Below are positions 11,886-25,029 of a stretch of DNA of 64,000 nt, piece after piece. The notes beneath the pieces are model-generated. The model was not told the DNA's origin. It worked only from the letters and a program-made list of their open reading frames with translations, and did no database searches. The stretch lies in NCBI RefSeq assembly GCF_016545825.1, contig NC_052613.1:47536112-47600111 (forward strand), written 5' to 3'. Origin of the DNA: Eucalyptus grandis (Eukaryota; Streptophyta; Magnoliopsida; Myrtales; Myrtaceae). The translations under genes and the position numbers were made by a program. Position 1 is the first letter of the stretch, and each line of letters starts with the position of its first letter.

Positions 11886-14800
11886 GTCCAAATATCATCA
11901 ACAATTAGAATGGAGATTTTACATACTATATACTAAGAATCAAATGTTAATTTGTTAAGGGCGGTGCTATTTCCACCCCCTAAATAACTTTATCCAACCC
12001 CATTTATACTAAAAAGACAACATTTTTCTCAATCTTTCAGTTGCAGTTTATATTGATGGCCCCTTTCCTTTTCTATTTAGGATAATTACAATAATTAAAC
12101 ATTTCAAATGTTTTGTTTTGCTTTTTAGCGAAACCAATCAGCTGCTGAAATTGCACACCCAAAACAAACCTCGCCTCCAAAATATATGAATTTCCGTCGT
12201 CAAGACACCCTAGTAAATGTATATCTTTGCACCGTTCTTTGAAATCTGACTTCTAGTCCGCAGGTATTCGGCACTTCTTAGTCACACAATTTTCATAATA
12301 TATGCTTTGTCGTGTACTTTTGTATATGAAATTTTTTATAATTTCATGGATTGCTTATATTGAACACGTGCCCTCACATTTCATGTGTCATTATCCCATA
12401 GAGTATCTAAGTACAAGAAATAACGATGTATATAAATCAATTATTCAAATTAATTAAATAAAATAAAAACGAAAAAAGGTTACGTATTACAGATTGAGAT
12501 AGGACAAGCACGGTGGATGTGGATCCCAAGACTATAGGGTTCATGTGTATGAACACGTACTAATATCAGCATCATGGACGTACTGCCATGTGATTGATAG
12601 AAGATGGAAGCGTAATAATTGCCAAGAGACTGACATGGTCTAAAAGCAACTTAACTCGACCATGATTAATTATTAACCATTACTTTAGGTTCCAATCCAC
12701 GTATGTCTTCTTTCGGCCCCCTGCATTTTTGGATAGGGAGGTCATGCGCCTTTAAGGCTCCACAAATTAATAATCAAATATTGACTTATTAATTATCCTT
12801 ATTAATGGCCGATCGCCTCATTGGTTGCGTAAAACTTAAAAAGATGAGTGGGTTAATAACTAAAAGACCTCAGATTTATATATTTATGATAAATATATTT
12901 TCAATTAAATTTTTTATTATCAAAAATCCCAAATTGATATATTTTGATAAATTTACTATAAACCGATGGACTTATAATAAATTTTTCTTTTTCTAGTTTC
13001 TGTTAAATTTTGTTGTCAATTTGCTGAATAAAATGACATGTGACAGTTAACTAGTATATCAGCTTGAGATTTTATTCTTAATTTGTCATAGTTGTACCAT
13101 TTTTTACGATTTTTATGGTATTAATCTAATTTAATTGAGGGCATATTTGTTACAAATATATCGTTTGAATTTTTTGCGATTGAACAAATTATTTTGGAGT
13201 AAATTTGTCATAAGTGTATCAATTTAAGGTTTTTTACAGTCATTTTGGATAAATTTGTCGTAAGTGTACTAGTTTGGAGTTTTTCGTTGTCAAAAAATTA
13301 GTTTAGAGTAAATTTGTCACATGTGTACTAATTTATGATTTTTGAGAGTATGAACCCGAGATAATATAAGTGCATGATAATAATAATTAATAAAAAATAC
13401 TTAAATTATAAATACTAACAGCAAAACCATCCCACTTCATCAATGCTCCCCGTGTGTGTACACAAGAAAGATTAGGGCTCATCATATGTGTACGGCAAGC
13501 TCATGTTCATATATTGTTCTAAAAATACTATATTAAGGTTTTCATTTATTTCAGGAAAAATAAATAATTTATAAGATTTTTAAATAAATAATCGCTTCGT
13601 TGAAATAATTAGTTAATGAAAAATATTTTAATTTATTTATTTTCTAAATTTTTTTATAGACTTTGAAAGTATTTTCATTCTTTCATTTTTGTAAGCAATA
13701 TAAGCGATTATTTTACCTTAATTTTTTTATCACATAAAAGACTCCAAATTATATTCATTGCAACACATTTATTCCGAACTTATTTTTGTAACATCAAGAA
13801 CCTTAACCTTATACTCATGTGATATATTCACTCTTTGTCAACATTTTGTCAGATGATTTTCCAATCAAAACATCGTTTTTATTTCACTCATGCATTTGGT
13901 GCCAACCACATTTGGCTTTCATCATCTACGAAGCTACATTTTTAATGATGCTCATTGTAGGAATCATCATGTAGGTACAAATTTAAGATTTTTATTATCA
14001 AAAAAATGTTTAAGGTAAATATCATAGAGGATAAATTTTGGAGTTTTTAATGACTTTTTTTATCGGATCAAACAAGGTGGTTGAGTTTTTTTTTACATCA
14101 TTGTAAAGTAATATGTCTAATTAATCTAAGAAAGGTGAAAGAGTGGAGTTTTGTGATACTCAACTGTTGAACTGCACTCTACCTTACTTTCCTATAATTG
14201 ATAGATATAAACATATATACGTAGTTTTGGTTTCACAAATGACACGTAATAGCTGAATTTTCTTAGCATTCATTTGTTTATGTTTTTTAAAACTAAAAAA
14301 CAATTATCTACTTTTCTGTTAAAGTTCGAAATATTATTCGAATAAAAAATATATACATAATTTGGTTTCACTAATAACACACAATAAAATAGAACGAAGG
14401 AAGGTAACAATGATGATTAGAGTTCGCAGTGCAAATGGTAATATGTGTATGTTACATGGAATAATCTCTTTTATTTCTACTCTCTTGAATAATTTTTTGA
14501 GTAAAACAATGCGTTTGACAATTATATAAAATTATTTTTTCGAATAGAAAAATAATAGGAATGCGTTTGGCACGTCTACAATTTTTTTGTATTTTTGTGC
14601 TTTTTTTTCTTGCTTGTTGATCTTCGTTGCCAATCGCCGATGGTGGCGGAACAGATCTAAGGGCAGCAGCTATGGCAAGGAAAAAGAAGAAAATAAAAAT
14701 GACTTATTTCTAAAAATTGTTCTTGAGAACAAGATTTTTTTATTTTTATTTCTATTATGAATTTATTTCCCGATCACTTTCCTATTTTGAAAAATGAAAA

Positions 14801-14908
14801 AAATTAATTGACGTTACCAAGTGATTTTCTGATCTTTTTCTATTTTAGGGAGTAAAAGAATAGAAAAATCAAGTAATCGAAATGTTTCCATGCGGTCTTT
14901 AAAATTTC
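11886..14908. other. 3-kb stretch present only in NLR segment copy 1
   Basis: No gene is visible. The DNA is AT-rich. Between about 13190 and 13350 it holds at least three degenerate units of the form aaatttgtca-aagtgta-aattt-ggttttt, at 50-60-bp spacing, with weaker relatives on both sides. Such phrases are common in plant non-coding mobile DNA. A decayed insertion in copy 1 or a deletion in copy 2 would both explain its absence from copy 2. Confidence 0.5.
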
Positions 14909-15330
14909 TTAGAACTTGTTTGTTTATGTTTTTTAAAATGCAAAATTTAGAATTTTTATTTAAATATCAACAGATTTTGAAAAAATTATACCTAAATTAC
15001 GTATCAAGATTTAACAGTTGTGAAAATTTAATGGGTTTCAAGCCAAAAAAAGTGTGAAAGCGTCATCAAGGCAAAGATTAAATATATGTGTGTCTTATGC
15101 CGAGGTTCATGAGAGCACAAAATTCGAAATTCACGGTATTATTGTCATTTGATTTGATGTGCCCAATTTTTCTTGTCTTTATTTATTTTTCGTTACTTTC
15201 TCCTTTTTCCAAGGCAACCAGTAAGGTAATGTGTTGGTGATTCCATGGGTACGTGGCAATTGTGGATTGGACAACATGTAATAGAAAGGAATAGGATGAG
15301 TAGGGTGGAGTTGGGTCCCACGAGTATGGT

Positions 15331-16350
15331 GGTGGGGAGGTGGGCCCACGGGTGCCAGCTAGGCTTCCCAGGAAACATCGCTCGAGGAGCTGATGTTGAC
15401 GAGGTCGTCCTTGGCGTGCGCGTATGTGCCCACCCCGTCAAAGAAATGATTTGTTTTTTAATTTTTTTTAAAGTTTTCCGTTAAAAATTCGCTATTATTT
15501 TATGACAGACATGGATGGCGATGTCGGCCATGTGGTAATTATTACGCTGTCTCCAGGGCTCTGTCAACCTTATGGCAGTACGGCTTCAAGTTGTTAGGCC
15601 TTTGTGAACGAGAAAATATTAAGTACGCTGACAGTGCCACATCATCGATGCTCTGAACCATTCAGGAATCAACACGTGTTCACGGGACCCGTCACGTCTG
15701 CTCTCTTTCTCTCCGTCTTCTGCGCTTCTGTCTCTGAAAATAGGGGGCGGGCTCGGCTCGGCTCGGCTCGGCTCGTTGCAAAAGAAAAAGACAGGTCACG
15801 ACTCCCGCCTAAAAGATTTCTCTCTCTTCAGTTAAAATTTATGCAATTTTCTCTCTCTCACTTTCTCTCTCCTCACAGGAGAACAAACAGAGAGCGATCG
15901 AGACCTGCGTTCTCCTCTCTCCCCTCCGCCTCCGCTGGTTGCTTCCATTGCCCCCACCCTGACGCCGCCGATGCCGTCGACGCCGCCGACGCCGTCGACG
16001 CCGCCGACGCTCCTCCTTCTCCCTCTCACGACGTCCGCTCTGCTCTCTCTTCCCCCTCCGCGAAGTCGTGCCTCTCTTCCAGCGAAACGCGACGCCGACG
16101 GCCCTCCACCTCCGCCTTCGCCGGTTGCCTCCGACGCCGACGCCGACGCCGACGCAGCCTCCGCCTCCCTCTCGCGACCTCTTGTCCCTCTCTCTCTCTT
16201 TCGTCCTTGAAGTCGCGCCTCTCTTCCAGCAAACCCCGACGCCGACTCCCCTCCGTCGATTGCCTCCATCGGCGTCGGAGTCCGTCGCCCCCGTCTCCTC
16301 CGTCTCCGCCTACGCGCCCGACGCCAACGCGTCGAACCACGACGGCGAAA
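15331..16350 (+). other. CT-rich and GCC-rich leader upstream of the PIG-U fragment
   Basis: 15331-15700 has nothing recognisable. From about 15830 the plus strand is a CT-rich stretch typical of plant 5' leaders, then a GC-rich part with gccgacgcc repeats (15960-16010, 16130-16150). A phrase tgcctctcttccagcgaaacgcgacgccgac near 16070 recurs near 16218, about 148 bp apart. Long open frames on both strands here result from GC-rich repeats, not coding. It is probably the 5' UTR and promoter carried with the PIG-U exons. Confidence 0.5.
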
Positions 16351-16853
16351 ATGGAGGAGAGAGAAACGACGAAGCAGAAGACGGAGACGAAGAAGTAGAA
16401 AAGCGCACGCTCGGGGTTCTGGACATGGGTCGTCGCGTCGGTCGCGTTCCGGCTCGCCCTCGTCTACCTCCCCAGGAACCTCCGCCTGTCCACCCGCCCC
16501 GAGGTCGCCACCCCTCTCACCAGCATTCGCCGCCGTAAAGCCGCCTCTCTTCGCTCCGTCGATCGATTCCCCATCCCCCATCCCTGATCCACCGCCCCTC
16601 CTCCCTTGAAATCTTGGAGGATAGATTTCTGATTTTTCTTGTTTTTGCTGCCTGCAGTTGGCGAAGGCTACTGGTTGAAGCAGTCGGTGATGTCTCCCTA
16701 CGCAGGTTCGGCTCCGTTCGATCTCTGTAGGAAGGAAGCTGCTTGTTTGCTTACTGATGTTTCGTTGTTTGATGCTTTGATCCCTTCCACAGGTTCTATG
16801 TGTCACGGTTCTCCTTTGCTGTAGCTCGTTCTTGGACTTCTCGCTGTCAAAAG
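16351..16853 (+). pseudogene. PIG-U-like (GPI transamidase subunit) 5' fragment, exons 1-3
   Basis: PIG-U is an ER membrane subunit of the GPI transamidase that attaches GPI anchors to proteins. Exon 1 (16351-16534) starts at ATG 16351. After an in-frame TAG at 16396-16398 it reads FWTWVVASVAFRLALVYLPR and then STRPEVATPLTSIRR, the recognisable N terminus and first membrane helix. Exon 2 (16658-16705) gives GEGYWLKQSVMSPYAG, and exon 3 (16793-16853) gives SMCHGSPLL, a TAG at 16822-16824, then LVLGLLAVK. All three have GT/AG borders in compatible phase. The rest of the gene is absent: the next recognisable exon, 125 bp on, is from a plastid acyltransferase. Two nonsense codons and truncation make this a pseudogene fragment. 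Identity rests on recalled family sequence; no search was run. Confidence 0.78.
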
Positions 16854-16977
16854 GTAACTACCAGAGTATAATCGCCGATGCATTTTGAAGGCTAGGTTGA
16901 TTGTGAGCTTCGCTGGTTATCTGCTCGTTCTTGGATGTTTTAAACTTTTGATCTGACAGAAAGCAGTAATCTTTCAG

Positions 16978-19900
16978 GATCCTTTTATCTTCCCTCCATA
17001 CCACAAAGCAGCAAGGGAGCCTTTTGACTACTATATGTTTGGTCAAAATTACATCCATCCTCTGGTTGATTTCAGGTTCATCGATAATTTTGTGCTCACT
17101 TCCTTCACAAAGCTTCGCCGAAGAATATTAAAAGGCACTCAAATTATTTATGTTCTATAATGTGCTTGGCTTGTCTTCACATGTCAAAGGTCCATGACGT
17201 TCTAGCGATGAACCTACATTTACTTTTAATTAACTTGCATTTCTAGGAAACTTGCCACTTTGTCATGACGTCTTTTTTCCACCTTTACTCCCCTTTCAGC
17301 CCTAATTGCTTTAGGAAAAATTGATTTCCATTCCAGGAAAGTGCAAAAACACTGTCCCTTCTGTCCTCTTTTTTAAATAATAATTCAGAATACTAGGGAG
17401 CATAAAATACTAAGAATTAAGCTTCTGTTATTAATTCAATATATGAATTGCAAACTCCTAAATTGTTTTCAGAGGGTTTTTATGGACTTATCCCTAAACA
17501 GGGAAAGCTCCTGCGCTAGCTTTTCTCATTGGACCTTTGACTAATTAGTTACTTTCCTCTAGATATCTCTTAGCATTTCTGAGTTGTTTTTACTCTCACA
17601 TATCTCTTAATTTGCTCTTTGCTTCTGATTTTCCTTTCTGCAGAAACTCATATGTTGGAAACATTCCTGTTTTCATGAAATCCGTGAGAAACTTCAGGAG
17701 GTGAATAGTTCTTTTGTTACCCTTCTCCTTTAAGATGGACCGATGATGACTCTGTGTCTTACTGAAACCTGTTGCATTCACATTGCCTCTTAAACTGAAA
17801 TTGTTTTTGTTAGTCTAAAGAATAACTGAAAGCCATAGTATATCCCTCTTGTTCTTTTTTTGTACAGTATATTTTCTGTGATTCAAGTGTTAGCTTGGAC
17901 TCTTATATATTTCACTTCTTGGCCTTTCCTATTGCTCTTCACTGAATGAAATTACCATTCAGTAGATTGCATTCTGCTTGCTTGTAATGTAGAATTATGA
18001 TCTGAAACTGTTTATAAATGATTCTGGTTTATTATATGCATGCACATTAAATTTGACCTTTAGCTGCTTCACAAAGTAAATAGAGGCAACAGATCACTAT
18101 AGAAGAGGATCCAACTGTTATACAATGCTAATTTATATCTTAAATTGCAGGGCCACAACATCGTTTTGATATCCAACCACCAAACGGAAGCAGATCCAGC
18201 TGTTATTGCTCTGCTTCTTGAAGGAACACATTCACATATTGCGGAGAATGTGGTACAGATTTTATCTTTTTTGGACTTGATTATTACCTCATTCGTGAGT
18301 ATAGGCCACAAGTGGGCCACTTGCTCGAACATATCTTTTATCTTCTAGTGTAGACTTATGTAGCTGAAGATAGAGTTGTAACAGATCCACTCTGCAAGCC
18401 CTTCAGTATGGGAAGGTGCTTAAAATCTCTATCCTTATGAGTAGTTATAAAGTTTAGCATGCTGATGAGTGATTAGGCAAGCTCATAACTCGAATCTTCT
18501 ATTTTTTCTAGGAACCTTGTTTGTGTATATTCGAAAAAGCATATGTTTGATGTTCCAGAGCGTGTTGAGATGAAAAGGAGATCAAATACACGAAGCTTGA
18601 AGGAAATGGCTTTGCTTTTAAGGTACTACGTTCACAGCTTTTCATGTGAATGCAATCTCATATGAAAACAATTGAACGGTGATGTATCTTCAGCTCCTGT
18701 GAAAATGCACTGATGGTAAAGATCCTATTTAATGTGAACAGTTGGTCACCTTTTGCCTCTTCTATTTGTCCTTACATTGATTCTTCATGTTCATAAGTAG
18801 ACCAATGCTCTTACTACAAGTGAGATGATATGCTAGTTATGCCTGAGCATTGCAGGGGTGGATCACAACTACTGTGGATTGCGCCAAGTGGTGGCAGAGA
18901 TCGTCCTGATCCTCTTACAGGAGAATGGTATCCGGTAGGTTTTTACTCTGCTCTCTGGGATTGTGCAGCAGAGTTCCTTTTCTGCTGCTGCTCTTTCTTG
19001 AGCATGTCAAATATGCTTTACTGAACTTCCATACGATACCATAGTTGTAATCACTTGTGTTTACTTCATTCTGCCACTCAAAGATAGAAAAGTTTGGTCT
19101 GCTCACTAAAATCCATTTAGTTCTCTGGTCGTTGTCATCTGCCATTTTTCAGTGATTCTGATATAAAAGAGTGGGCAGGCACCCTTTGATTCTGCTGTGG
19201 TAGACAATATGAGGAGGCTTGTAGAACATTCTGCCGTGCCAGGACATCTCTACCCATTAGCATTATTGTGCTAAGATATCATGCCACCTCCACCCCAGGT
19301 TTGGGAATCTACATGATGTACGTATCTCTTATTGTAACATCTTTATTCTGTCTCATAAGGTGCAACTTTACAGGTGGAGAAAGAAATTGGTGAAAAAAGA
19401 GTGATTACTTTCCACGGTGCTGGGTTATCAGTTGGACCGGAGATTAAATTCAATGAAGTTACTTCCACCTGTTACGACTCTGAGGAGGTTACTCCTTATT
19501 ACTTTACCCTGATATGCCTTAACTTTTCTAATATATAGTCTCTATCCTTTTATGCTTTTCTATAGCAAGTATTATTGGTGCTTATGTTGACTTGTGAACA
19601 GGTCCTTATCACTACTTGTTGCAACTGACTAGTGTGTGTATATTATCTCTTTGGAATATATCTACCTTACTTTTCCAGATTTCTTCTAAATTAAAATAAT
19701 TGAATTCCTAATTGTATAATGTTTTTGTTCTTGTGAGTTTGGTTTGATTTACAATAGTTGGATGGCAATAAGTATCGGCATTGTTTTAGTGATGTCAGAA
19801 AATTTGCATAGAGAAGCCAATGCAGTGGTATTTATACAGATCTTTCCAGGTCTTCCATTTTTAGATTCTTTTCTTGCTCGACGTGAAAATCAATAATCTT

Positions 19901-20225
19901 TATTGTGAAAAGACTAAGCTGGTGTACTCTTTACATGCTATTATGGTACTGTCAGAAAATTCAATAACGTTTTTTTTTTTTGATCGGTAACCAATGAGAA
20001 AACCAATGCTCTCTCTTTCCTTTCTTTAACACTCATTGCGTCTTCCAAGCATGGTCCCTAACATGTCCTCATTCCCTTTGCCGGCGAAGGAGGTATATGC
20101 ACGGGCTCTTTATGAGTATTACTGCGCAATATAATATTCTCAAATGTGCTATACATGACAAAAAAGGACTTGAAGCATCAACTGCAGAGGTTTCCTTGTC
20201 GCAACCATGGAATTATGAGAATTAG
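16978..20225 (+). pseudogene. Plastid glycerol-3-phosphate acyltransferase (ATS1-like), truncated and broken
   Basis: ATS1 uses acyl-ACP to acylate glycerol-3-phosphate in the chloroplast, the first step of plastid glycerolipid synthesis. Exons with GT/AG borders lie at 16978-17075 (REPFDYYMFGQNYIHPLVDF), 17644-17700, 18151-18252 ([16 protein letters not shown], containing the NHx4D catalytic block), about 18354-18415 (DPLCKPFSMGR), 18512-18622, 18856-18934 ([13 protein letters not shown]), 19179-19298, 19374-19487, and a last exon from about 20090 to the stop at 20223-20225 (STAEVSLSQPW). The transit peptide and N-terminal helical domain are missing. Defects: a lost C near 17674, TAA at 19272-19274 in the LLC-DIMPPP block, and a 2-base loss near 20116. 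The phase from PIG-U exon 3 suggests the two could be spliced into one transcript, but no functional enzyme could result. Confidence 0.88.
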
Positions 20226-20507
20226 TGGCGTCTTTCCAGAGGTATTTTTCACTTCAATATATTTAAATAGAAAAGGTGCTTCATGAGATGTTTCTGGTAT
20301 CAGAATCTGTTCTTGTTTGTGTCATGTCAAAACTTCTGTTGGAGAATGACTTTGAAGCCGGTTTTAGAGATATGATCAGAAGGTAATTATGAGCATATCA
20401 ATTCTTTAAGAAGAAAATGTATCAGCTTGTTAAAACTGAAGGGTTTGGGTTGTTTGGTTGGTTGTGCTTTTAACGACGGCATTTCGTGGATGTGAAAATT
20501 TTCCATT

Positions 20508-21750
20508 TAGGGCGTGCATGACAATTTCTGTTTTTCGATTTCTTGTTTCTCTTTTCTCTGGAACAGGTTTGGAACAGAAATCCGTTTGGTAACGCAATTT
20601 GATTTCTCTATTTCTGAAACAGATTTCTATTTCAGAAATAGAGAAATTGAAGAAATAAGAAGCTAAATTCAGCTTTTTAATTTTTGAAATAGAAATCAAA
20701 AATTGAAATCAAACTATATAAAAAAAATTTGCGCTTTCTTGCTAACTTAATTCACTCATAATCATAACTTCACAAATCATTGCTAATTTTCTTTTTCTTA
20801 TTTTGCTTGTGTTTTTTTTTTTTTTTTTGCATTTTTTTGATAATTTCCTCTTTAGGATGAAAGGCAATCGAATGGGTCTTCAATTTTAAAAAACGACCAA
20901 AGTTCTTAAATGCTTATTTAAAAATAATGGGGCTCTTTTCTCCTAGAAAAGGCACGCGCATAGCCGATTGAAGAAAAAGTTCTTACGTAATAGATGAATA
21001 AAAAACGTGCCTAGAAATTTAACTTTATTTTTTACGGATTCAAAATTCTTGCAAGAGATTCAAGAGAATCTCTCTTTTTGCTATGCAAGGGCCATTAAAG
21101 GTTCATTGAGCAATAATAAAGAAATTATGGATGAGCAATTGGACTGATTCAATTCGAGAATCAAAATAAACCGACCTTCCCCAATTGGTTCCTAACCATA
21201 AACGTTATTTTAAGGTATAATTCTTCTATATTCCTTTACACCATTAATTTTATTTTGTTGATAATCTTGTATAATACTAGTTTTTGATAAAATGATAAAG
21301 GCTGTATAGGCACCATTGATGGCACCCATATTCATGCTTCTGTAGTACTTATCTGAACCTACGCAAGATGAGCTTGCAAACGATACATCGACCGAGGAGG
21401 GAAATCAAATAAATATGCTTAGGAAAATAATTGCTAATAAAATGACAAGAGATGATAATATGCCGGAAATTTCATGGAATTGTATTTTTAACTTTTGTAA
21501 TGTATTAGTATTATTTCGACTATTATTTTGTATTTGAGGATTTTCTATGTTGTTATTTAATTAATTTTTATCCCTAGAAATAGAAATTTTGTTTTGTTAT
21601 CAAACGAATTTCTGTTTCAAAATAGAAATTTTGAGTCTTTATCAAATAGGTATCTTTGCTCAGAAACTTATCTTGGGAATAGAAATTAAGAAATTGATTT
21701 CTGGTCAGAAATTAATTTCTGTTTTAGAAATTTTATCATGCGCAGCCTTA
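20508..21750. mobile_element. MITE-like element with imperfect terminal inverted repeats
   Basis: The left end, TAGGGCGTGCATGACAATTTCTG-like, is matched on the other strand at the right end by TAAGGCTGCGCATGATAAAATTTC. Both ends then run into gaaat/cagaaat-rich stretches and the phrases gtttggtaacg (left) and gttatcaaacg (right), which are also inverted. This is the look of a non-autonomous hAT- or PIF-type element of about 1.2 kb. I see no matching 8- or 3-bp target duplication and no transposase, so the class is unsettled. It lies just past the ATS1 pseudogene. Confidence 0.5.
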
Positions 21751-23938
21751 GCATCATGCACATCGACATACTTCTTCAATAAGATCAAAGGTCCACCGAC
21801 AAGCATCAAATTCTGCCTGGTTTGATGAGAAAGGCTAATAGAAGTTTGATGTTATATCAATTTGTCAACAATGTTAATTAGAAGAAATCAGTGGAAGTGC
21901 TTTTCTCATTCTGTACCTTCTCTTTTCGTGCTGTGCCAATAATCTTCTTTCTTGTTCAGATAAAAGTATCATGATGATGTGTTAATAATCTATCCTGGGT
22001 TATTTTAAACACCATCTACCTTAACAGGACAGGCATATGTTTTTTTGGTTTCCAAACTTGTCTTGTTCATTGCCCATTTAAATGATGTGTCAGCGAAGTG
22101 GTGTTATTTGCTGTGCTGTTGTTTGGTTTTTCTTTTAGTGCCACTGTTCAGAAAGCTTTGTGTTCCCCTGTAAAATGAACTTTTTCCACTGCCCCAAAAA
22201 AGATGTTGCTACATATATTAGATGTTCAATCTTCTGTGTGGATCCACTTGGGGTTTTGCACTGACGAAGTACTGGTCCAAGACAGCATTTGTACTGTTGA
22301 GGAGGGGGAAGCCAGGCTTATGCTTCTTGGTATCCGTCTTCTGAAGCTTGATGTTCCGTCTATGAGCCTGATCTGCTACGTGTCTATGTAGGGGCATGAA
22401 AGCTTCACTCGAAACTGCACATCTAAGTTTCTAACTCGGAAAAGATCATGCGATTTGCATGTTAAACATACATTATATACTCTGTAACAATGTCGGTTCC
22501 TTGGTGTTGTTTTGCAGGGGAAAGGTTCCCTTTTGGACGTGTATTCATAATTCATTAAGTAGATATCTTCTGATCCAATTCAAGTACATACTGGAAAATG
22601 GAGCTTTCTTTCTGCGGACCTTTTGATGAACTCTCGGAAGTACTCGAACCAGCCTCTCTTTTCTCCTTCCGTCCATAGCTTCTGGGAGCTGACTAGTCAG
22701 AAGTCCAGGGCTGCCTCAATGTGGCGCATTGTATGCTGTACAGCAATAGGTGGATCTAGTCACTGATCGGCCATCTTACAGTCTCACATGTATATGGTCT
22801 GCTACATAACAGCCATCAATTAATTGCTCTAGTTATCTTCCGTAGCTTTTTGCCTAATAGTCTTCATCTTAGTCTCTTATTTGAACGTGGCATATGACAT
22901 GATTTGGTGCCGGAAGGTGGTAGATTTTTCCTGACAAGAGCAATGGATAGTTGCCCTCTTATCAGTACACGCCAAAGAGAATACGCTTTCTTATGATATC
23001 GATACACTCCCCATCCTCATCTCTGGCACTCAACTCATGTCATGATTTTCATTCATTCATTCACTTTACAGCTTGCTGTATTGATTCAATCTGCCAAGTG
23101 ACTGTTATAGAGATGAGGCATATATTAGCCACTTACGACGGCCCTTTAGCTAAGGAATTGCTGCTATTGGCACTCTAATCTTAACTCGAGGAGATCAGCT
23201 TCCTTTTGTCTTTGGACGACTTGGAGTAAGTTCAAAGTCACTACGATGTGCTCTAATCGGGGATTATGGAGACCTAACATCTCAAGTTTAGGCCTACATC
23301 CTCTCTGATTCATGCGATTTTCCTGTTTAGTAGTGGGGGTCAGCGACACGTGATGCGTTGGATGCATAACTCATTCAAGCATCCGGCAACTTTTGTCCCC
23401 AAAAAAAGATTTTGAGGCGCATCACGTGTGGAAAAACGAAGCCAGTCCAATAGCTTCACGAGAAAATATTGGGTATCCTAAAGGGACCACGTTATCGGTG
23501 CTGTGAACGAGTCAGATAATGTTTTATGGAGCCGAGGGGGCAAGCTCTCGGTATTTTCAGATGCCTTTAGTACTTAATTGTGGGAAGAGCCAGCATTTCA
23601 CTATAGAGCAAGTATGCTTTTACAGAGAATTAACAACTAGGACATTCTTTAATTTGAAAATTCTCATAGTTTATAAGTTTGTTTTGCTATGAAACTCTCA
23701 ATGATATAGATCCGTATATGCATTACACCCTAACTCCAACACCAACAGTTTTGCTCACTCGGTTAGGAACATTGAGCTGGAGCAAACACCTATTCTTGTG
23801 TTCCGTTATCTAGTAAAATCCCAAGTAGTACCTTTAGTCATTTACACACACCAAACACTAGAACGCTATAAGGTACAAATGCCATAGGGCAAGTGTGGCG
23901 TCGTAGTATAGATTTTGGAGAAATGTTTCAGGAGTACA
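21751..23938. other. No gene recognised between ATS1 and M16 pseudogenes
   Basis: About 2.2 kb without a supportable gene, RNA or element. Part of 21840-22900 may be 3' flank carried with the ATS1 exons, since base composition is similar to its introns. No terminal repeats were found. Confidence 0.4.
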
Positions 23939-24534
23939 TTATCCAAGATCCTCATTTCTAGCTTGTTTAGAACTGCTGGGAACTTCCATATGTTCATACC
24001 CTCTTCTGTGTGAACCGTAAAGAGGTTGCGATGCCCTAAAGCTGAAAATGTTATCTATTCGTATTGTGTTTGGTCCAATTGCTTCATTGTTATCCACTTC
24101 AAAATTTGATGTATGCTTGCTCCCATAAACTCATACACTAAGCACCTTCCTGCGCTCCAATTCGTATGTGCTCGTTGAAGAAAGCTATCAATTCTTGTTT
24201 TGCCAGCTTCCTTAATGTTGCGACCTGGTGCAATGCAAACGAAGTGAAGTTTTGTGAGTTGCTTTGCATGTCCAGCTTCATGAAGATAAATTAGGCAATT
24301 TCAGCTGAGAGGAGGGAGAGGGCATACTAGGGGTGAGCGGTTCCAGGTTCCGGTTCGGTTCCCGTCTGGAACCCTGGAACCTACCTCGGGTACGGGTTAT
24401 GAAATGAGGAACCCGGAACCTACCGTTAGGAATGGAAACTGGCACCTGCCCCGTCACAGGTTCCAGGGTCGGTTCCAGGTTCCAACAGGTTCCGCGTTCC
24501 TTTTTTTGTTTTTATTTTTATTTATAGATTTGAA

Positions 24535-24705
24535 CTATAACGTATGCGCGCATTAAAAAAAAAATATAACGTACACGCACATTATCAAAAAAAAATTATA
24601 ACGTACACGCACGTTATCAAAAAAAATATAACGTACGCGCACGTTATAAAAAAAAAAATAGCGTGCGCGCACGTTATCAAAAAAAACTATAACGTCACGT
24701 TATAA
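24535..24705. repeat. Tandem repeat of about 35 bp with palindromic core
   Basis: Five to six units alternate an A-run with a near-palindrome of the type ATAACGTACGCGCACGTTAT. Units differ by a few bases and by the length of the A-run. They lie inside the hAT element, just after its left subterminal repeats. Confidence 0.85.
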
Positions 24706-25029
24706 TAATATAACAATAATATAATATAATTAGAAAATTCAAAACATAATGTGAATTGAGTTATAGAATATGCAAGCAATTGCTAAAAATCAAATCAATA
24801 CACAACTTTAGGACTATATCATATTATCAATACAAATGCAAAATATTTATTCAAATATGCCCTTATTTGTGGCCATACAGTTGTCCCAGCATGTGTTTTA
24901 AAAACTACAATCGGAAGAAATTCAGATCCAAATCGCAACAAAGGATACAGAAAAAACAAGACAACGACAACAGAATACAAGACACGGGTTTCAAAGTCCA
25001 ATAAGCGAAAACAACACTAATCTCAACTG

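Larger units (their letters stand above)
3925..15330. repeat. Segmental duplication, copy 1 (NLR segment)
   Basis: 3925-11400 aligns by eye with 42155-49649 plus 53594-53700 (copy 2), at an offset of about 38.3-38.4 kb. Similarity covers the 3' flank, the whole NLR gene, and more than 3 kb of non-coding sequence upstream of it. Alignment resumes at 14909-15330 against 53720-54200. Copy 1 therefore has about 3.5 kb (11402-14908) that copy 2 lacks, and copy 2 has a 3.9-kb insertion that copy 1 lacks. The left limit cannot be seen because the copia element replaces the flank in this copy. Confidence 0.9.

Noticed and set aside
15832..16806. Long minus-strand open frame (324 codons) and several overlapping plus-strand frames
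   Set aside because: Low-complexity Arg/Gly/Ala/Pro translations from GC-rich, trinucleotide-repeat DNA. The plus strand there is the leader and first exons of the PIG-U fragment.
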